Notes: generated by a model not told the origin, from the sequence alone. A stretch of 64,000 nucleotides of DNA from Dictyoglomus sp. NZ13-RE01 (GCA_002878375.1 NIRF01000001.1:1-64000), one strand, 5' to 3'. Shown: positions 1 to 9,827, counted from the stretch's first letter. Translations and numbers: made by a program.

Positions 1-125
1 AAAGCTTTTTTAGAAAGAGCTCTAATTGATGGTTTTTTCTCTTTTATTAAACTCATTATTAACACAATTAAAATTTCTTTTATCTTTTTTCTTAAAGAAA
101 AATCTGGTAGAATATTAATGACCAT
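1..125 (-). CDS. N-terminal fragment of an unidentified protein, possibly a transposase
   Basis: An open frame starts with ATG at 125-123 (minus strand) and runs off the left edge; 41 codons are visible. A strong GGGAGG ribosome site lies 7 bases upstream. The peptide is basic and helical, starting MVINILPDFSLRKKIK and continuing with a stretch (SLIKEKKPSIRALSKKA) that resembles the N-terminal helix of some IS4-type DDE transposases. That resemblance is from memory and weak. The ribosome site is buried in a hairpin, a device known from several insertion sequences. It could equally be another small basic protein. Confidence 0.4.
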   Translation of the reverse strand, partial: MVINILPDFSLRKKIKEILIVLIMSLIKEKKPSIRALSKKA

Positions 126-128
126 AGT

Positions 129-202
129 TTTCACCTCCCGGGGTTTGGATGTTATCTCTTTCTAATCTAATTCTAACCCTGGGAGGTTTTTCTTTTCAAA
201 AA
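129..202. promoter_or_regulatory. Long-armed hairpin covering a ribosome site (minus); terminator-like on plus
   Basis: The arm CCTCCCGGGGTT pairs with AACCCTGGGAGG about 30 bases away (11 pairs plus one G-T). On the plus strand it is followed by TTTTTCTTTT and looks like an intrinsic terminator. On the minus strand the same stem contains the GGGAGG ribosome site of the gene starting at 125, so read-through transcripts would have that site sequestered. Confidence 0.6.
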
Positions 203-230
203 CTGATTACAGGTCAGCCAATTATGATTC

Positions 231-259
231 TTGACAATATACTAAAGGTAGTGTATAAA
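231..259 (+). promoter_or_regulatory. Consensus sigma-70-type promoter of the tRNA cluster
   Basis: TTGACA at 231-236 and TATAAA at 254-259 are separated by 17 bases. The predicted start point is near 266, about 8 bases before the first tRNA. One strong promoter can serve all three tRNA genes, which are 10 to 16 bases apart. Confidence 0.8.
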
Positions 260-273
260 TTTACTTGAGGTTT

Positions 274-349
274 GAGCCGTTAGCTCAACAGGTAGAGCAC
301 CTGACTCTTAATCAGGGGGTTGCAGGTTCGATTCCTGCACGGCTCACCA
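274..349 (+). tRNA. tRNA-Lys (CTT anticodon)
   Basis: 76 bases including the encoded CCA. The acceptor arms GAGCCGT and ACGGCTC pair fully. The anticodon arm CCTGA/TCAGG holds loop CTCTTAA with anticodon CTT. The T arm has GGTTCGATTCC. CCA is genomically encoded, as in the two tRNAs that follow. Confidence 0.95.
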
Positions 350-365
350 AAATTGAATATAAGGT

Positions 366-450
366 GCGAGGGTGGCGGAATGGCAGACGCGCTAGACTTA
401 GGATCTAGTGGGGAACACCCGTGCGGGTTCAACTCCCGCCCCTCGCACCA
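366..450 (+). tRNA. tRNA-Leu (TAG anticodon)
   Basis: 85 bases with encoded CCA. Acceptor arms GCGAGGG/CCCTCGC, anticodon stem CTAGA/TCTAG with loop CTTAGGA (anticodon TAG), and a long variable arm (GTGGGGAACACCCGT) as expected for a class II tRNA. Confidence 0.95.
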
Positions 451-460
451 AGTAAATGAT

Positions 461-535
461 GCGGGAGTAGCTCAGGGGTAGAGCGTCTCCTTGCCAAGGA
501 GAAGGCCGCGGGTTCAAATCCCGTCTCCCGCTCCA
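461..535 (+). tRNA. tRNA-Gly (GCC anticodon)
   Basis: 75 bases with encoded CCA. Acceptor arms GCGGGAG/CTCCCGC, anticodon stem TCTCC/GGAGA around loop TTGCCAA, anticodon GCC. T loop GGTTCAAATCC. Confidence 0.95.
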
Positions 536-560
536 ATTAAAAAAGAAAACTATATTAAAA

Positions 561-596
561 ACCTCAGAGTAAAATCTGAGGTATTATTTATTTTAT
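561..596 (+). terminator. Terminator or attenuator between the tRNA cluster and tig
   Basis: The 8-bp perfect stem ACCTCAGA/TCTGAGGT with a 6-base loop is followed by the T-rich run ATTATTTATTTTAT. It ends 12 bases before the tig start. No clear separate tig promoter is visible in between, so partial read-through from the tRNA promoter may feed tig. Confidence 0.65.
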
Positions 597-608
597 AGGA
601 GGGAAAGG

Positions 609-1904
609 ATGAGTTTTGACGAAAGAAGTATTAGTTATAATATCAAAAGAGAACCAGGAAGTGTTTTAACAATTGATGTACAAATAGATTCTTCAAAGAG
701 GGATGAATTTTTAAATGAAGCTTATAAGAGTTTAGTAAATAGGGTTGTGGTACCAGGTTTTAGAAAGGGTAAGGCTCCAAGACCCATATTAGAAAAATTT
801 TTAGGAGAAGATTTTTATAGAGAGGCAATTAGATTAGCAATAAGGAGCGCATATAAATACATAATATCTAAAGAAAACATAAAACCATATACAGATCCAG
901 ATTATACATATATTCAAGAGAATTGGAATGAAAATGAAAATCTTAATTTTTCTCTTAAGGTTGAGATTTTCCCAGATATTAAAGTAGGGCAATACAAAGG
1001 TTTGAATTATGAGTTAAAAGATGTTGAGGTTAGTGAAGAAGAATTTAGTAAGTTTTTGGAGCAATTAAAATTACAGAATAGTAAACTAAAGCCCATAGAA
1101 GATAGAGAGATAGGAGAGGGAGATTTGGTTTATGTAGAGAGGGAAACCAAAGATGGAATAAAGTTAGAACCCCTCTGGATTAGATTGAATGGAAGTTATG
1201 ATAAAGAGATTGAAAAGGAATTAATTGGAATGAAAATTGGAGAACAGAAGATAATAGAGACAAAAATCTCTGATGATTATCCAGATACAAAATTTGCAGG
1301 TAAAGTTATACCTGTTATATGGAGAATTAACAAGGCTTGGTCTTATGATGTGATTAGCGATGAAGAACTTGCTCAAAAATTAGGATATTCCAATGTTGAG
1401 GAAATGTATTCAAAGATTAAAGAGGCGCTAATAAAAAACAAATCAGATGTTGAAAAAGAGAAAGTTTATAATGAGATTGTTAATAAGATAATAGAAGATA
1501 GTGAAATAGATCCTCCTGAAACTTTAGTTTTAACAGTTGCTCAGGCTATGTTTCAGGAATTGTTTAATGATTTAGCAAGAAGTGGAAAAGATTTTGAAGA
1601 TTACTTGAAGGAGATTGGGATGACTAAGGAACAATTTATTGAAGAAATAAAAGAGAGGGCAAGAAAAAGAATCCAATTAGAGTTTATATTTGAACATATT
1701 GCTCAGGAAGAAAATATCAAAGTAACTGAAGAAGAAATAGATGAATATTTAAGTAGGTTTACAGAAGAAGAAAATAAATCTGTAAGTCAAATTAAAGAGG
1801 AATTAGAGAGAAGTGGTGATTTAAAGACTTTAGAAAAAAATCTTTTGAGAAGTAAAATTGTAGAGTTTTTAATAGAGGAAAACACAAAGAAGGGGGAAGG
1901 TTAA
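609..1904 (+). CDS. tig: Trigger factor (ribosome-associated chaperone, peptidyl-prolyl isomerase)
   Basis: 431 residues, normal for the family. The N-terminal ribosome-binding domain carries the signature [10 protein letters not shown] (about residues 49-58), the loop that docks on ribosomal protein L23. The middle FKBP-like domain (about 150-240) contains the expected [15 protein letters not shown] stretch, although its isomerase pocket looks poorly conserved. The C-terminal part is helical and very charged, fitting the chaperone cradle. The start is set by an AGGAGGG ribosome site just upstream. It heads a folding/proteolysis operon: clpP follows after one base. This tig-clpP-clpX order is known from many bacteria. 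Confidence 0.96.
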   Translation: MSFDERSISYNIKREPGSVLTIDVQIDSSKRDEFLNEAYKSLVNRVVVPGFRKGKAPRPILEKFLGEDFYREAIRLAIRSAYKYIISKENIKPYTDPDYTYIQENWNENENLNFSLKVEIFPDIKVGQYKGLNYELKDVEVSEEEFSKFLEQLKLQNSKLKPIEDREIGEGDLVYVERETKDGIKLEPLWIRLNGSYDKEIEKELIGMKIGEQKIIETKISDDYPDTKFAGKVIPVIWRINKAWSYDVISDEELAQKLGYSNVEEMYSKIKEALIKNKSDVEKEKVYNEIVNKIIEDSEIDPPETLVLTVAQAMFQELFNDLARSGKDFEDYLKEIGMTKEQFIEEIKERARKRIQLEFIFEHIAQEENIKVTEEEIDEYLSRFTEEENKSVSQIKEELERSGDLKTLEKNLLRSKIVEFLIEENTKKGEG

Positions 1905-1905
1905 T

Positions 1906-2490
1906 ATGACATTAGTACCAATTGTAATTGAGCAGACACCACGTGGCGAGAGAGCATATGATATATATTCTCGCCTTCTAAAAAGTAGGATAGTTTTTTT
2001 AGGAACTGCTATTAATGATGAAGTTGCAAATCTGATTATTGCTCAACTATTATTTTTAGAATCTGAAGATCCTGAGAAAGATATTTATCTTTATATAAAT
2101 AGTCCGGGTGGTGAAGTATCTGCTGGACTTGCTATTTATGACACTATGAGACATATAAAGCCAAAGGTAGCAACTGTTTGTGTGGGGCAAGCAGCAAGTA
2201 TGGCGGCAGTTTTGTTAAGTGCTGGTGACAAGGGAAGAAGATATGCTCTTCCTCACTCGAGAGTAATGATTCATCAGCCATTAGGCGGTGTTTATGGACC
2301 TGCAGCTGATATAGAGATTCACGCTAAAGAAATATTAAAGATTAGAAATGTATTAAATGAGATTTTAGCTTACCATACTGGTCAGCCTCTGGAAAAGATT
2401 CAAAGAGACACTGATAGAGACTTCTTTATGTCTGCGCAAGAAGCTAAAGAATATGGTATTGTTGATGAAGTACTTGAAAGTAAGAAATGA
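1906..2490 (+). CDS. clpP: ATP-dependent Clp protease proteolytic subunit
   Basis: 194 residues, the usual ClpP size. The serine protease triad is visible: Ser98 in GQAASMAA, His123 in MIHQPLGG, and Asp172 in the DTDRDFF stretch. The substrate strand INSPGGE is present at about 64-70. ClpP forms a cytoplasmic tetradecameric barrel that degrades proteins unfolded by ClpX, whose gene follows 9 bases downstream. The start ATG is one base after the tig stop, so translation is probably coupled. Confidence 0.97.
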   Translation: MTLVPIVIEQTPRGERAYDIYSRLLKSRIVFLGTAINDEVANLIIAQLLFLESEDPEKDIYLYINSPGGEVSAGLAIYDTMRHIKPKVATVCVGQAASMAAVLLSAGDKGRRYALPHSRVMIHQPLGGVYGPAADIEIHAKEILKIRNVLNEILAYHTGQPLEKIQRDTDRDFFMSAQEAKEYGIVDEVLESKK

Positions 2491-2499
2491 GGTGTAGTT

Positions 2500-3729
2500 A
2501 TGTCAAATAAGGAAATTAGATGTTCCTTTTGTGGTAAAAGTCAAAAAGAAGTAAAAAAATTAATTTCTGGTCCTGGTGTTTTTATATGCGATGAGTGTGT
2601 TTCTCTTTGTTATGATTTAATTAATGAGGACGAAGAGAAGATTGAACAAAATAATGATTTTGTTTTGCCAACCCCATCAGAGATTAAAGCATTTTTAGAT
2701 CAGTATGTTATAGGGCAGGAGAGAGCCAAAAAGGTATTATCTGTTGCTGTTTATAACCACTATAAAAGGATATATTATGGTAATAAAATAAGTGAAGATG
2801 TAGAACTTCAAAAAAGCAATATTTTGCTTATAGGACCTACTGGTGTTGGTAAAACTCTTCTTGCAGAAACCTTAGCAAAATTTTTAAAAGTTCCTTTTGC
2901 TATTGCAGATGCTACCACTTTAACAGAAGCAGGTTATGTAGGAGAAGATGTAGAAAACATTCTCCTACGTTTAATACAAAATGCAAATTGGGATGTTAAA
3001 AAGGCTGAGAAAGGTATTGTGTATATTGATGAGATTGATAAAATCTCGAGAAAGTCAGAAAATCCATCTATAACAAGGGATGTTTCCGGCGAAGGAGTAC
3101 AACAAGCTTTATTAAGAATAGTAGAAGGTACAATAGCAAATGTGCCTCCTCAGGGTGGAAGAAAACATCCATATCAGGAATTTATACAGATCAATACTAA
3201 AAATATATTATTTATTGCAGGAGGCTCCTTTGAGGGAATAGAAAAGATAATTGAAAAAAGATTGGACATTGAGAATATCGGGTTTGGTTCAAAAGTAGAG
3301 CCTAAGAAAAGAAGAAATTTATCCTCTATATTGAATCAAGTTTTACCAGAAGATCTATTAAAATTTGGTATGATACCTGAGTTTGTGGGAAGATTTCCTA
3401 TAGTCACTGTTTTGGATCCTCTTGACGAATCCGCTCTTTTGAGAATTCTCACAGAACCAAAAAATGCTTTAGTTAAGCAGTATAAAGCTTTACTTGCCTT
3501 AGATGGAATTGAATTAGAATTTACAGAAGAAGCATTAAGGGCTATAGTTAAGGAAGCTCAGGAAAAGGCTACAGGAGCAAGAGGATTACGTGCAGTAATT
3601 GAAGAGGTTATGTTGGAAGTAATGTATGAATTGCCCAGAAGAAATATTAAAAAGTTTGTAGTTACGCCAGAATTGGTATATAATCGAAGAGGTTTGTCTT
3701 GGGAAAATATTCTTAAAAATGCAGGATAA
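2500..3729 (+). CDS. clpX: ClpX, ATP-binding unfoldase of the ClpXP protease
   Basis: 409 residues. The N-terminal zinc-binding domain has Cys8, Cys11, Cys30 and Cys33. AAA+ features are Walker A GPTGVGKT (112-119), the substrate-gripping pore loop GYVG (145-148), Walker B around VYIDEIDKI, and the ClpX-specific RKH loop ([10 protein letters not shown]). ClpX recognises and unfolds substrates and threads them into ClpP. A GAGGTG ribosome site precedes the ATG. The 3' end lies next to the valS ribosome site. Confidence 0.97.
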   Translation: MSNKEIRCSFCGKSQKEVKKLISGPGVFICDECVSLCYDLINEDEEKIEQNNDFVLPTPSEIKAFLDQYVIGQERAKKVLSVAVYNHYKRIYYGNKISEDVELQKSNILLIGPTGVGKTLLAETLAKFLKVPFAIADATTLTEAGYVGEDVENILLRLIQNANWDVKKAEKGIVYIDEIDKISRKSENPSITRDVSGEGVQQALLRIVEGTIANVPPQGGRKHPYQEFIQINTKNILFIAGGSFEGIEKIIEKRLDIENIGFGSKVEPKKRRNLSSILNQVLPEDLLKFGMIPEFVGRFPIVTVLDPLDESALLRILTEPKNALVKQYKALLALDGIELEFTEEALRAIVKEAQEKATGARGLRAVIEEVMLEVMYELPRRNIKKFVVTPELVYNRRGLSWENILKNAG

Positions 3730-3742
3730 AGGAGGCGAATTA

Positions 3743-6388
3743 ATGAAGGAGGAGCTTCCTGGTCTTTATAATTTTAAGGATGTAGAAGATAAATGGTATA
3801 AGTTTTGGATTGAAAAAGGATATTTTCATTCAAAAGTTGATTATAATAAAAAGCCCTTTACAATAGTTTTGCCTCCTCCTAATATCACAGGTTCTCTCCA
3901 TTTGGGACATGCCCTAAATGCTACTATTCAGGATATATTAATTAGGTGGAAAAGGTTGCAGGGATATAATGCTCTTTGGATTCCTGGGACTGATCATGCT
4001 GGAATAGCTACCCAAGCTGTAGTGGAGAGAGAATTATTAAAAGAGGGAAAAACCCGTTGGGATTTAGGAAGAGATGAATTTTTAAAGAGAGTTTGGGATT
4101 GGAGAGAAAAGTATGGACAAACAATAGTAGAACAATTAAAGAAGCTTGGGGTTTCATGTGATTGGAATAGATTAAGATTTACTATGGATGAGGTTTATTC
4201 GAAGGCTGTTATTACCGCCTTCGTTAGATTATATAAAAAGGGATATATCTATAGAGGAGAAAGAATTATAAATTGGTGTCCTCGATGTAGAACTGCTCTT
4301 TCAGATTTAGAGGTCAGGTATGTAGAAGAAAATTCCTATCTCTGGTATATAAGATATCCGCTGGCAGATGAGGATGGAGAGATAATAATTGCTACCGCAA
4401 GACCTGAGACTATGTTGGGAGATACCGCCGTTGCAGTAAATCCTAATGATGAAAGGTACAAGCATTTAATAGGAAAATATGTTATCCTTCCTCTTATGGA
4501 AAGAAAAATTCCAATAATCGCGGATGAATCAGTAGATCCTGAGTTTGGAACTGGAGCATTGAAAGTTACTCCTGCTCACGATAGTGAGGATTTTGAAATA
4601 GGAATGAGGCATAATTTGGAATTTATACAAGTTATTGATGAAAAGGGATTTATGAATGAAAATGCTGGGGAGTTCAAAGGCTTAGATGTTTATTCAGCAA
4701 GAAAGGCAGTTGAAGAGGCGCTTAAAGAGAAGGGATTTTTAGTGAAAAAAGAACCCTACACTCATGATTTAGCCACATGTGATAGATGTGGAACACCAAT
4801 TGAACCTCTCATATCAAAGCAGTGGTTTATGAGGATGAGTGAAATTGCAAAACCAGCTATTAAAGTTGTTGAAGAAGGAGTTGTTAAGTTTATTCCTGAT
4901 AGATGGAAGAAAATTTACTTTGATTGGATGTATAATATCAAAGACTGGTGTCTATCCCGTCAATTGTGGTGGGGGCATAGAATTCCAGCATGGTATTGTC
5001 AAGATTGCGGTCATGTAAATGTGAACATTAATACCCCTACTAAGTGTGAGGTTTGTGGTAGTACAAATTTAAAACAAGATGAGGATGTACTTGATACATG
5101 GTTTAGTTCTGCTTTATGGCCTTTAGGAACATTAGGTTGGCCAGAGGATACAGAAGATTTAAGATACTATTATCCAACCTCCGTACTAAGCACAGCAAGG
5201 GACATAATAAACCTTTGGGTAGCAAGAATGATTATGATGGGGCTTGAGTTCAAAGGGGATGTTCCCTTCTATCATGTCTATATTCATCCTACAGTTCTAA
5301 CAAGAGAAGGCAAAAGAATGAGTAAATCAAAAGGAACAGGTGTTGATCCATTAGAACTTATAGAAAAGTATGGCGCAGATGTTACAAGGTTTGGCTTAGC
5401 TATTCAATGTACTGAGATGCAGGACTTGAGATTTCATGAGGAAAATTTTGACAATACTAAGAACTTTGCAAACAAGATTTGGAATGCTAGTAGATTTGTA
5501 ATTATGAATTTAGACGATAACGTGGATTACAATAATATAGATTTGCTTGCTCATACATTGTCTCTATCAGATAAGTGGATTCTTAGTAGATTACAGAAGG
5601 AAGTAGAAGAAGTTACAAAATGTTTAGAGGAGTATAAATTTAGTGAATATGTGAAGACAATTTATAACTTCTTTTGGACAGAATTTTGTGATTGGTATAT
5701 AGAACTGGTAAAACCAAGATTAGCAGATAAGGAAGATGCAGAAAGTAGATTAATAGCTCAGACAGTTTTATGTAAAGTTTTGAAAACTAATTTATTACTA
5801 CTACATCCTGTAATGCCATTTATTACTGAGGAAATTTGGCAGAAGCTTCCAAATACTTCAGAAAGTATTATGATTGATAGCTGGCCAAAGGTAGAAAGTG
5901 AGTTTTTAGATGAGGAAAGCGAAAAAAATATGATTTTTATTCAAGAGGGTATTAGGAGTTTAAGGGCAATAAGAGCAGAATTCGAGATACCACCATCAGA
6001 GCTGATTAATGTATATTTCTATACAGAAAATCAAATGGAAAAAGCCTTAATTGAAGGATATTCAGGATATTTCTTTAATTTAGCAAAGGTAAGGTTAATC
6101 TTATCTCCATCTATGATTGAAGAGAAGAATACAGCTCACAGTTTAGTAGGAGATACCAATTTCTTTGTTAAATTAGCTGGCTTAATAGATATAAGTAAGG
6201 AAAAGGAAAAAGTTTTGAAAGAATTGAAGGAATTAGAAAAGGTAATTGTAAATTTAGAAAATAAATTGAACAATAAAAATTTCTTAGAGAAGGCTCCCAT
6301 TGAGGTGGTTGAGAAAGAAAGAGAAAAATATAATACTCTCTTAGAGAAGAAGGAATTACTTTTGAGAAGGCTAAGAGTTCTTGAATGA
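3743..6388 (+). CDS. valS: Valyl-tRNA synthetase
   Basis: 881 residues from the chosen ATG. Class I signatures: HLGH at 53-56 and the KMSKS equivalent RMSKS followed by KGTGVDP. The editing domain and a zinc-knuckle-like CPRCRTALSD are present. The C-terminal tail is a lysine/glutamate-rich coiled coil typical of ValRS, not of IleRS or LeuRS. The ATG at 3743 is preferred because AAAGGAGG lies 8 bases upstream; an ATG at 3719 would overlap the end of clpX and has no ribosome site. No T-box leader is seen. Confidence 0.96.
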   Translation: MKEELPGLYNFKDVEDKWYKFWIEKGYFHSKVDYNKKPFTIVLPPPNITGSLHLGHALNATIQDILIRWKRLQGYNALWIPGTDHAGIATQAVVERELLKEGKTRWDLGRDEFLKRVWDWREKYGQTIVEQLKKLGVSCDWNRLRFTMDEVYSKAVITAFVRLYKKGYIYRGERIINWCPRCRTALSDLEVRYVEENSYLWYIRYPLADEDGEIIIATARPETMLGDTAVAVNPNDERYKHLIGKYVILPLMERKIPIIADESVDPEFGTGALKVTPAHDSEDFEIGMRHNLEFIQVIDEKGFMNENAGEFKGLDVYSARKAVEEALKEKGFLVKKEPYTHDLATCDRCGTPIEPLISKQWFMRMSEIAKPAIKVVEEGVVKFIPDRWKKIYFDWMYNIKDWCLSRQLWWGHRIPAWYCQDCGHVNVNINTPTKCEVCGSTNLKQDEDVLDTWFSSALWPLGTLGWPEDTEDLRYYYPTSVLSTARDIINLWVARMIMMGLEFKGDVPFYHVYIHPTVLTREGKRMSKSKGTGVDPLELIEKYGADVTRFGLAIQCTEMQDLRFHEENFDNTKNFANKIWNASRFVIMNLDDNVDYNNIDLLAHTLSLSDKWILSRLQKEVEEVTKCLEEYKFSEYVKTIYNFFWTEFCDWYIELVKPRLADKEDAESRLIAQTVLCKVLKTNLLLLHPVMPFITEEIWQKLPNTSESIMIDSWPKVESEFLDEESEKNMIFIQEGIRSLRAIRAEFEIPPSELINVYFYTENQMEKALIEGYSGYFFNLAKVRLILSPSMIEEKNTAHSLVGDTNFFVKLAGLIDISKEKEKVLKELKELEKVIVNLENKLNNKNFLEKAPIEVVEKEREKYNTLLEKKELLLRRLRVLE

Positions 6389-6404
6389 AAGGGAGGAGGA
6401 AGTT

Positions 6405-7715
6405 ATGAAAGTTTTTAGCTTTAAAGGGGGAGTTCATCCTCCTGAAAAGAAGGAGCTTGCGAAAAATTCTCCTATTTACTCAATTCCTATTCCTGAAAAA
6501 TTATATGTTCCTTTACTGCAACATACAGGAGCTCCAGCGCAACCCTTAGTAAAAGTTAAAGACCATGTTTATAAAGGACAAAAAATAGGAGATGCTCAAT
6601 CTTATGTTACAGCTCCTGTTCATGCTCCAACTTCTGGAACGGTTAGAAGAATAGGTCTTCATCCTCATCCAACAGGAAGGAATGTGCTTACTATTGAGAT
6701 TGAAAGTGATGGCAAAGATGAGGTTTACCCAGAGATTAAACCAATAGACTGGAAAAATTTATCTCCTGATGAGATTAGGAATCATATAAGGGAGGCTGGT
6801 ATTGTAGGATTAGGCGGTGCTGCCTTTCCAACCCATGTTAAAATCACTCCCCCGAAGGAAAAAAATATAGATACTGTTATATTAAATGGTGCAGAATGTG
6901 AGCCATATTTAACCATTGATTATAGATTAATGTTAGAAAAACCCGAGTGTATTGTAGAGGGCTTAGAGATACTTATGTATGTTTTGGGAGTTAAGCGTGG
7001 AATTATAGCAGTTGAGGATAATAAGAAGGATGCTTACGAAGTGTTAAAAAAGCATGTAAAGAGTGGAATGGATGTTGTTTTAGTAAAAACTAAATACCCT
7101 CAGGGTTCCGAAAAACAATTAATTAAGGCTGTTTTAGATAGAGAAGTTCCATCTGGAGGACTTCCTTTGGATGTTGGGGTTGTAGTAAATAACGTTGGAA
7201 CATCCTGTGCAATATCGGAGTATTTTAAAACTGGTTTGCCTTTGATATCACGGGGTGTAACAGTAACAGGAGAAGGTGTTAAAAATCCTAAAAATTTGAA
7301 TGTTCTAATAGGAACACCAGTTTACAAGTTAATAGATGAGTGTGGAGGTTTTGTAGATACACCTGGAAAAGTTATTTTTGGGGGACCAATGACGGGGGTT
7401 GCGGTTTATAGTTTGGCTACTCCTATTATTAAGGGAACCTCTGGTGTATTAGTTATGCCAAGAAGAGATGTAAAAATATATGATCCAATGGCTTGTGTAA
7501 GATGTGGGAGATGCGTGGATGTATGCCCAATGCATTTAAAGCCTACTATTATTGCAAAATACTCAAGACTGAAAAAATTTGATTTAGCAGAGGAAGAAGG
7601 AGCTTTAGATTGTATGGAGTGTGGTTCTTGCAGTTATATATGTCCTTCAAGAAGACCATTGCTCCAATATATAAGGATAGCTAAATCTGAAATATTAGCA
7701 AAAAGAAGAAAATAG
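6405..7715 (+). CDS. rnfC: Rnf complex subunit C (NADH-binding)
   Basis: 436 residues. It begins with the RnfC pattern FKGGVHPPEKK and contains the NADH/FMN-binding Rossmann-like region (GLGGAAFPTHVK) found also in NuoF. Two [4Fe-4S] motifs are near the C terminus: CVRCGRCVDVCP and CMECGSCSYICP. RnfC is the membrane-associated subunit that exchanges electrons with NAD+. The start at 6405 follows GGGAGGAGG; a longer frame overlapping valS is less likely. First gene of rnfCDGEAB. Confidence 0.96.
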   Translation: MKVFSFKGGVHPPEKKELAKNSPIYSIPIPEKLYVPLLQHTGAPAQPLVKVKDHVYKGQKIGDAQSYVTAPVHAPTSGTVRRIGLHPHPTGRNVLTIEIESDGKDEVYPEIKPIDWKNLSPDEIRNHIREAGIVGLGGAAFPTHVKITPPKEKNIDTVILNGAECEPYLTIDYRLMLEKPECIVEGLEILMYVLGVKRGIIAVEDNKKDAYEVLKKHVKSGMDVVLVKTKYPQGSEKQLIKAVLDREVPSGGLPLDVGVVVNNVGTSCAISEYFKTGLPLISRGVTVTGEGVKNPKNLNVLIGTPVYKLIDECGGFVDTPGKVIFGGPMTGVAVYSLATPIIKGTSGVLVMPRRDVKIYDPMACVRCGRCVDVCPMHLKPTIIAKYSRLKKFDLAEEEGALDCMECGSCSYICPSRRPLLQYIRIAKSEILAKRRK

Positions 7716-7727
7716 GGGGAACTTATT

Positions 7728-8678
7728 ATGATGGAGAAAGAATTAATAGTTTCATCTTCTCCTCATGTTTTTGCTGATGAAGATGTAAGCAAAGTAATGT
7801 TGAATGTGGTATTTGCGCTTATTCCTGCTACGGTAGCAGGAATCTATTTTTTTGGCTTATATTCTCTTCAGGTTGTTTTAGTTAGTGTAATATCCGCAAT
7901 TTTCTGGGAAGGGATATCTCTTTTTGTTAGAAAAAAATCTTTAAGAAACCTGCTGGATTTTAGCGCATTAGTTACTGGATTATTACTTGCACTCACCTTG
8001 CCTCCAAATGTTCCTTTATGGATCCCTGTGGTAGGAAATTTTGTAGCTATTGTCATAACAAAACAAATTTTTGGTGGTCTTGGTAATAATTTTTTAAATC
8101 CAGCATTAGTTGGAAGAGCTTTTCTATTAACATCTTATCCTGCCATAATGACTCATTGGATAGCTCCCATAAGTTCTTTTATTTCTTCCACAATACCTAT
8201 AACTTCCGCAACACCTCTTGCTATTGAAAAACTTAAATTACCATACAATTTACCTTCTTATTGGGATTTATTTATAGGTAGAATACCAGGATGTATAGGT
8301 GAGACATCCGCACTACTTCTTTTGATAGGAGGTCTTTGGCTTATATATAAAAATATAGTGGATTGGGTGATTCCAGTAAGTTTTATATCTACAATTATGG
8401 TAATTTCTCTACTATATGGAAAAGACCCTATTTTTCAGATTTTAGCAGGTGGTGTTTTCTTAGGAGCTTTCTTTATGGCTACTGATTGGGTTACAACTCC
8501 TTTAACGAGAAAGGGAAGATTAATATTTGGTATTGGGGCAGGCTTTCTTACCATGATGATTAGAATTTATGGGGTATACCCTGAAGGAGTTTCCTATGGA
8601 ATATTGGTTATGAATGTATTAACTCCATTAATTGATAGAAGTATAAAGTTAAGAAGGTTTGGTGAGGTGCGAAAATGA
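7728..8678 (+). CDS. rnfD: Rnf complex subunit D (flavin-carrying membrane subunit)
   Basis: 316 residues with about nine hydrophobic segments. The motif SATPLA (160-165) corresponds to the S/TGAT flavinylation site, making Thr162 the likely attachment residue for FMN; Gly is replaced by Ser in front of Ala-Thr. The start is followed by the conserved SSSPHV. A GGGGGAA ribosome site lies 7-8 bases before the ATG, and a second ATG follows immediately. RnfD moves electrons within the ion-pumping membrane arm. The stop overlaps the start of rnfG. Confidence 0.95.
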   Translation: MMEKELIVSSSPHVFADEDVSKVMLNVVFALIPATVAGIYFFGLYSLQVVLVSVISAIFWEGISLFVRKKSLRNLLDFSALVTGLLLALTLPPNVPLWIPVVGNFVAIVITKQIFGGLGNNFLNPALVGRAFLLTSYPAIMTHWIAPISSFISSTIPITSATPLAIEKLKLPYNLPSYWDLFIGRIPGCIGETSALLLLIGGLWLIYKNIVDWVIPVSFISTIMVISLLYGKDPIFQILAGGVFLGAFFMATDWVTTPLTRKGRLIFGIGAGFLTMMIRIYGVYPEGVSYGILVMNVLTPLIDRSIKLRRFGEVRK

Positions 8679-9205
8679 AGGAAATAATAACATATGGTTT
8701 GATTTTAATGCTTATTTGTGCTATTGCTGCTGGAGCTTTAGCCTATACATATATTCAGACTCAAAAAGTAATAGCACAGCAAAAGGAAAGAGAAAAACTT
8801 CAAGCCTTACAAGAGTTATTACCAAATGCAAAAGAGTTTGAAAAGGTATCTAATCTTCCAACTCCAAAGAATAAATTAGTCAAAATCTTTGATATTTATA
8901 TCGGTAAGAATAATGATAAATTTATTGGAAAAGTTTTTGAAGTAAGTATTAGAGGTTATAGCAGTGATATAAATCTAATGATTGGAATAGATAGCAGTGG
9001 GAAGATTGTGAAGGTAAAAGTGATTTCTCAACAAGAAACACCAGGTCTAGGTGCAAACATAGTAAAGGATGAATTTTTAAGTCAGTTCATAGGAAAGAGT
9101 TCTCCTAATTTAGAAATTAAGAGGGATATTCAACCTGTAACGGGTGCTACAATTTCTTCTCGGGCAGTTTTAAATGCTGTAAAGGAAGTTTTATCTTTGA
9201 AGTGA
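8675..9205 (+). CDS. rnfG: Rnf complex subunit G (covalent FMN, extracytoplasmic)
   Basis: 176 residues: one N-terminal membrane helix (about 5-27), then an FMN-binding domain. The flavinylation motif TGATIS is at 156-161, so Thr159 should carry FMN through a phosphoester bond made by ApbE, which is encoded downstream. QQETPGLGANI is the usual conserved stretch before it. The ATG overlaps the rnfD stop by 4 bases (ATGA), a sign of translational coupling. Confidence 0.95.
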   Translation: MKEIITYGLILMLICAIAAGALAYTYIQTQKVIAQQKEREKLQALQELLPNAKEFEKVSNLPTPKNKLVKIFDIYIGKNNDKFIGKVFEVSIRGYSSDINLMIGIDSSGKIVKVKVISQQETPGLGANIVKDEFLSQFIGKSSPNLEIKRDIQPVTGATISSRAVLNAVKEVLSLK

Positions 9206-9218
9206 GAGGTGATTATTT

Positions 9219-9827
9219 ATGTTAAGAGAATTCTGGAAGAACTTTGTAAATGGTATTTTTAGAGAAAACCCTGTATTAATATTAATGATCGGACTTTGCT
9301 CTGTGCTTGCGGTTTCAACTAATGTTGCAAACGGTATAGGAATGGGACTTGCCTTTTCTTTTGTGATGGTCTTTTCGAATATTTTTGTATCATTACTCAG
9401 ACCTATAACACCAAGAAATATAAGAATTCCCATATTTATAATAGTTATTGGAACTTTTACAACTATAACAGATTTGGTTATGTCCGCTTATCTTCCAGAA
9501 TTACATAAATCCTTAGGAATATTTATTCCTTTAATAGTGGTAAATTGTATTATTATTGGTAGGGCTGAGGCTTTTGCCTATAGAAATAATGTTATTAACT
9601 CTATTGCAGATGGTCTTGGAATGAGTGTAGGATACTTTTGGACTATAGTGGTTTTATCTGCTATGAGAGAGCTTTTAGGAGCAGGTACTTTAATGAATAT
9701 TCCTGTTATGCCATCTTTTTTTAAACCAGCGATGGCTTTTATAATGCCTCCTGGAGCCTTTTGGGGAATAGGACTTTTGATTGGAATTTTAAATTGGTCC
9801 TTTAAGAAAATTAATAAAAAGGAATAG
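9219..9827 (+). CDS. rnfE: Rnf complex subunit E (integral membrane)
   Basis: 202 residues, six predicted membrane helices. Typical RnfE/NqrD features are the start REFWKNFVNGIFRENPVL and the VVNCIIIGRAEAFA motif, where a cysteine pairs with one in RnfA to bind an Fe-S centre in the membrane. A GAGAGGTG ribosome site precedes it by about 11 bases. It lies between rnfG and rnfA in the standard clostridial/Thermotoga-like order. Confidence 0.95.
   Translation: MLREFWKNFVNGIFRENPVLILMIGLCSVLAVSTNVANGIGMGLAFSFVMVFSNIFVSLLRPITPRNIRIPIFIIVIGTFTTITDLVMSAYLPELHKSLGIFIPLIVVNCIIIGRAEAFAYRNNVINSIADGLGMSVGYFWTIVVLSAMRELLGAGTLMNIPVMPSFFKPAMAFIMPPGAFWGIGLLIGILNWSFKKINKKE

Noticed and set aside
3719..3742. 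Longer start for valS at 3719
   Set aside because: It overlaps the end of clpX, has no ribosome site, and the ATG at 3743 has AAAGGAGG at correct spacing.
8659..8841. 60-residue frame on the plus strand
   Set aside because: It lies inside rnfG in another frame and has low-complexity composition.
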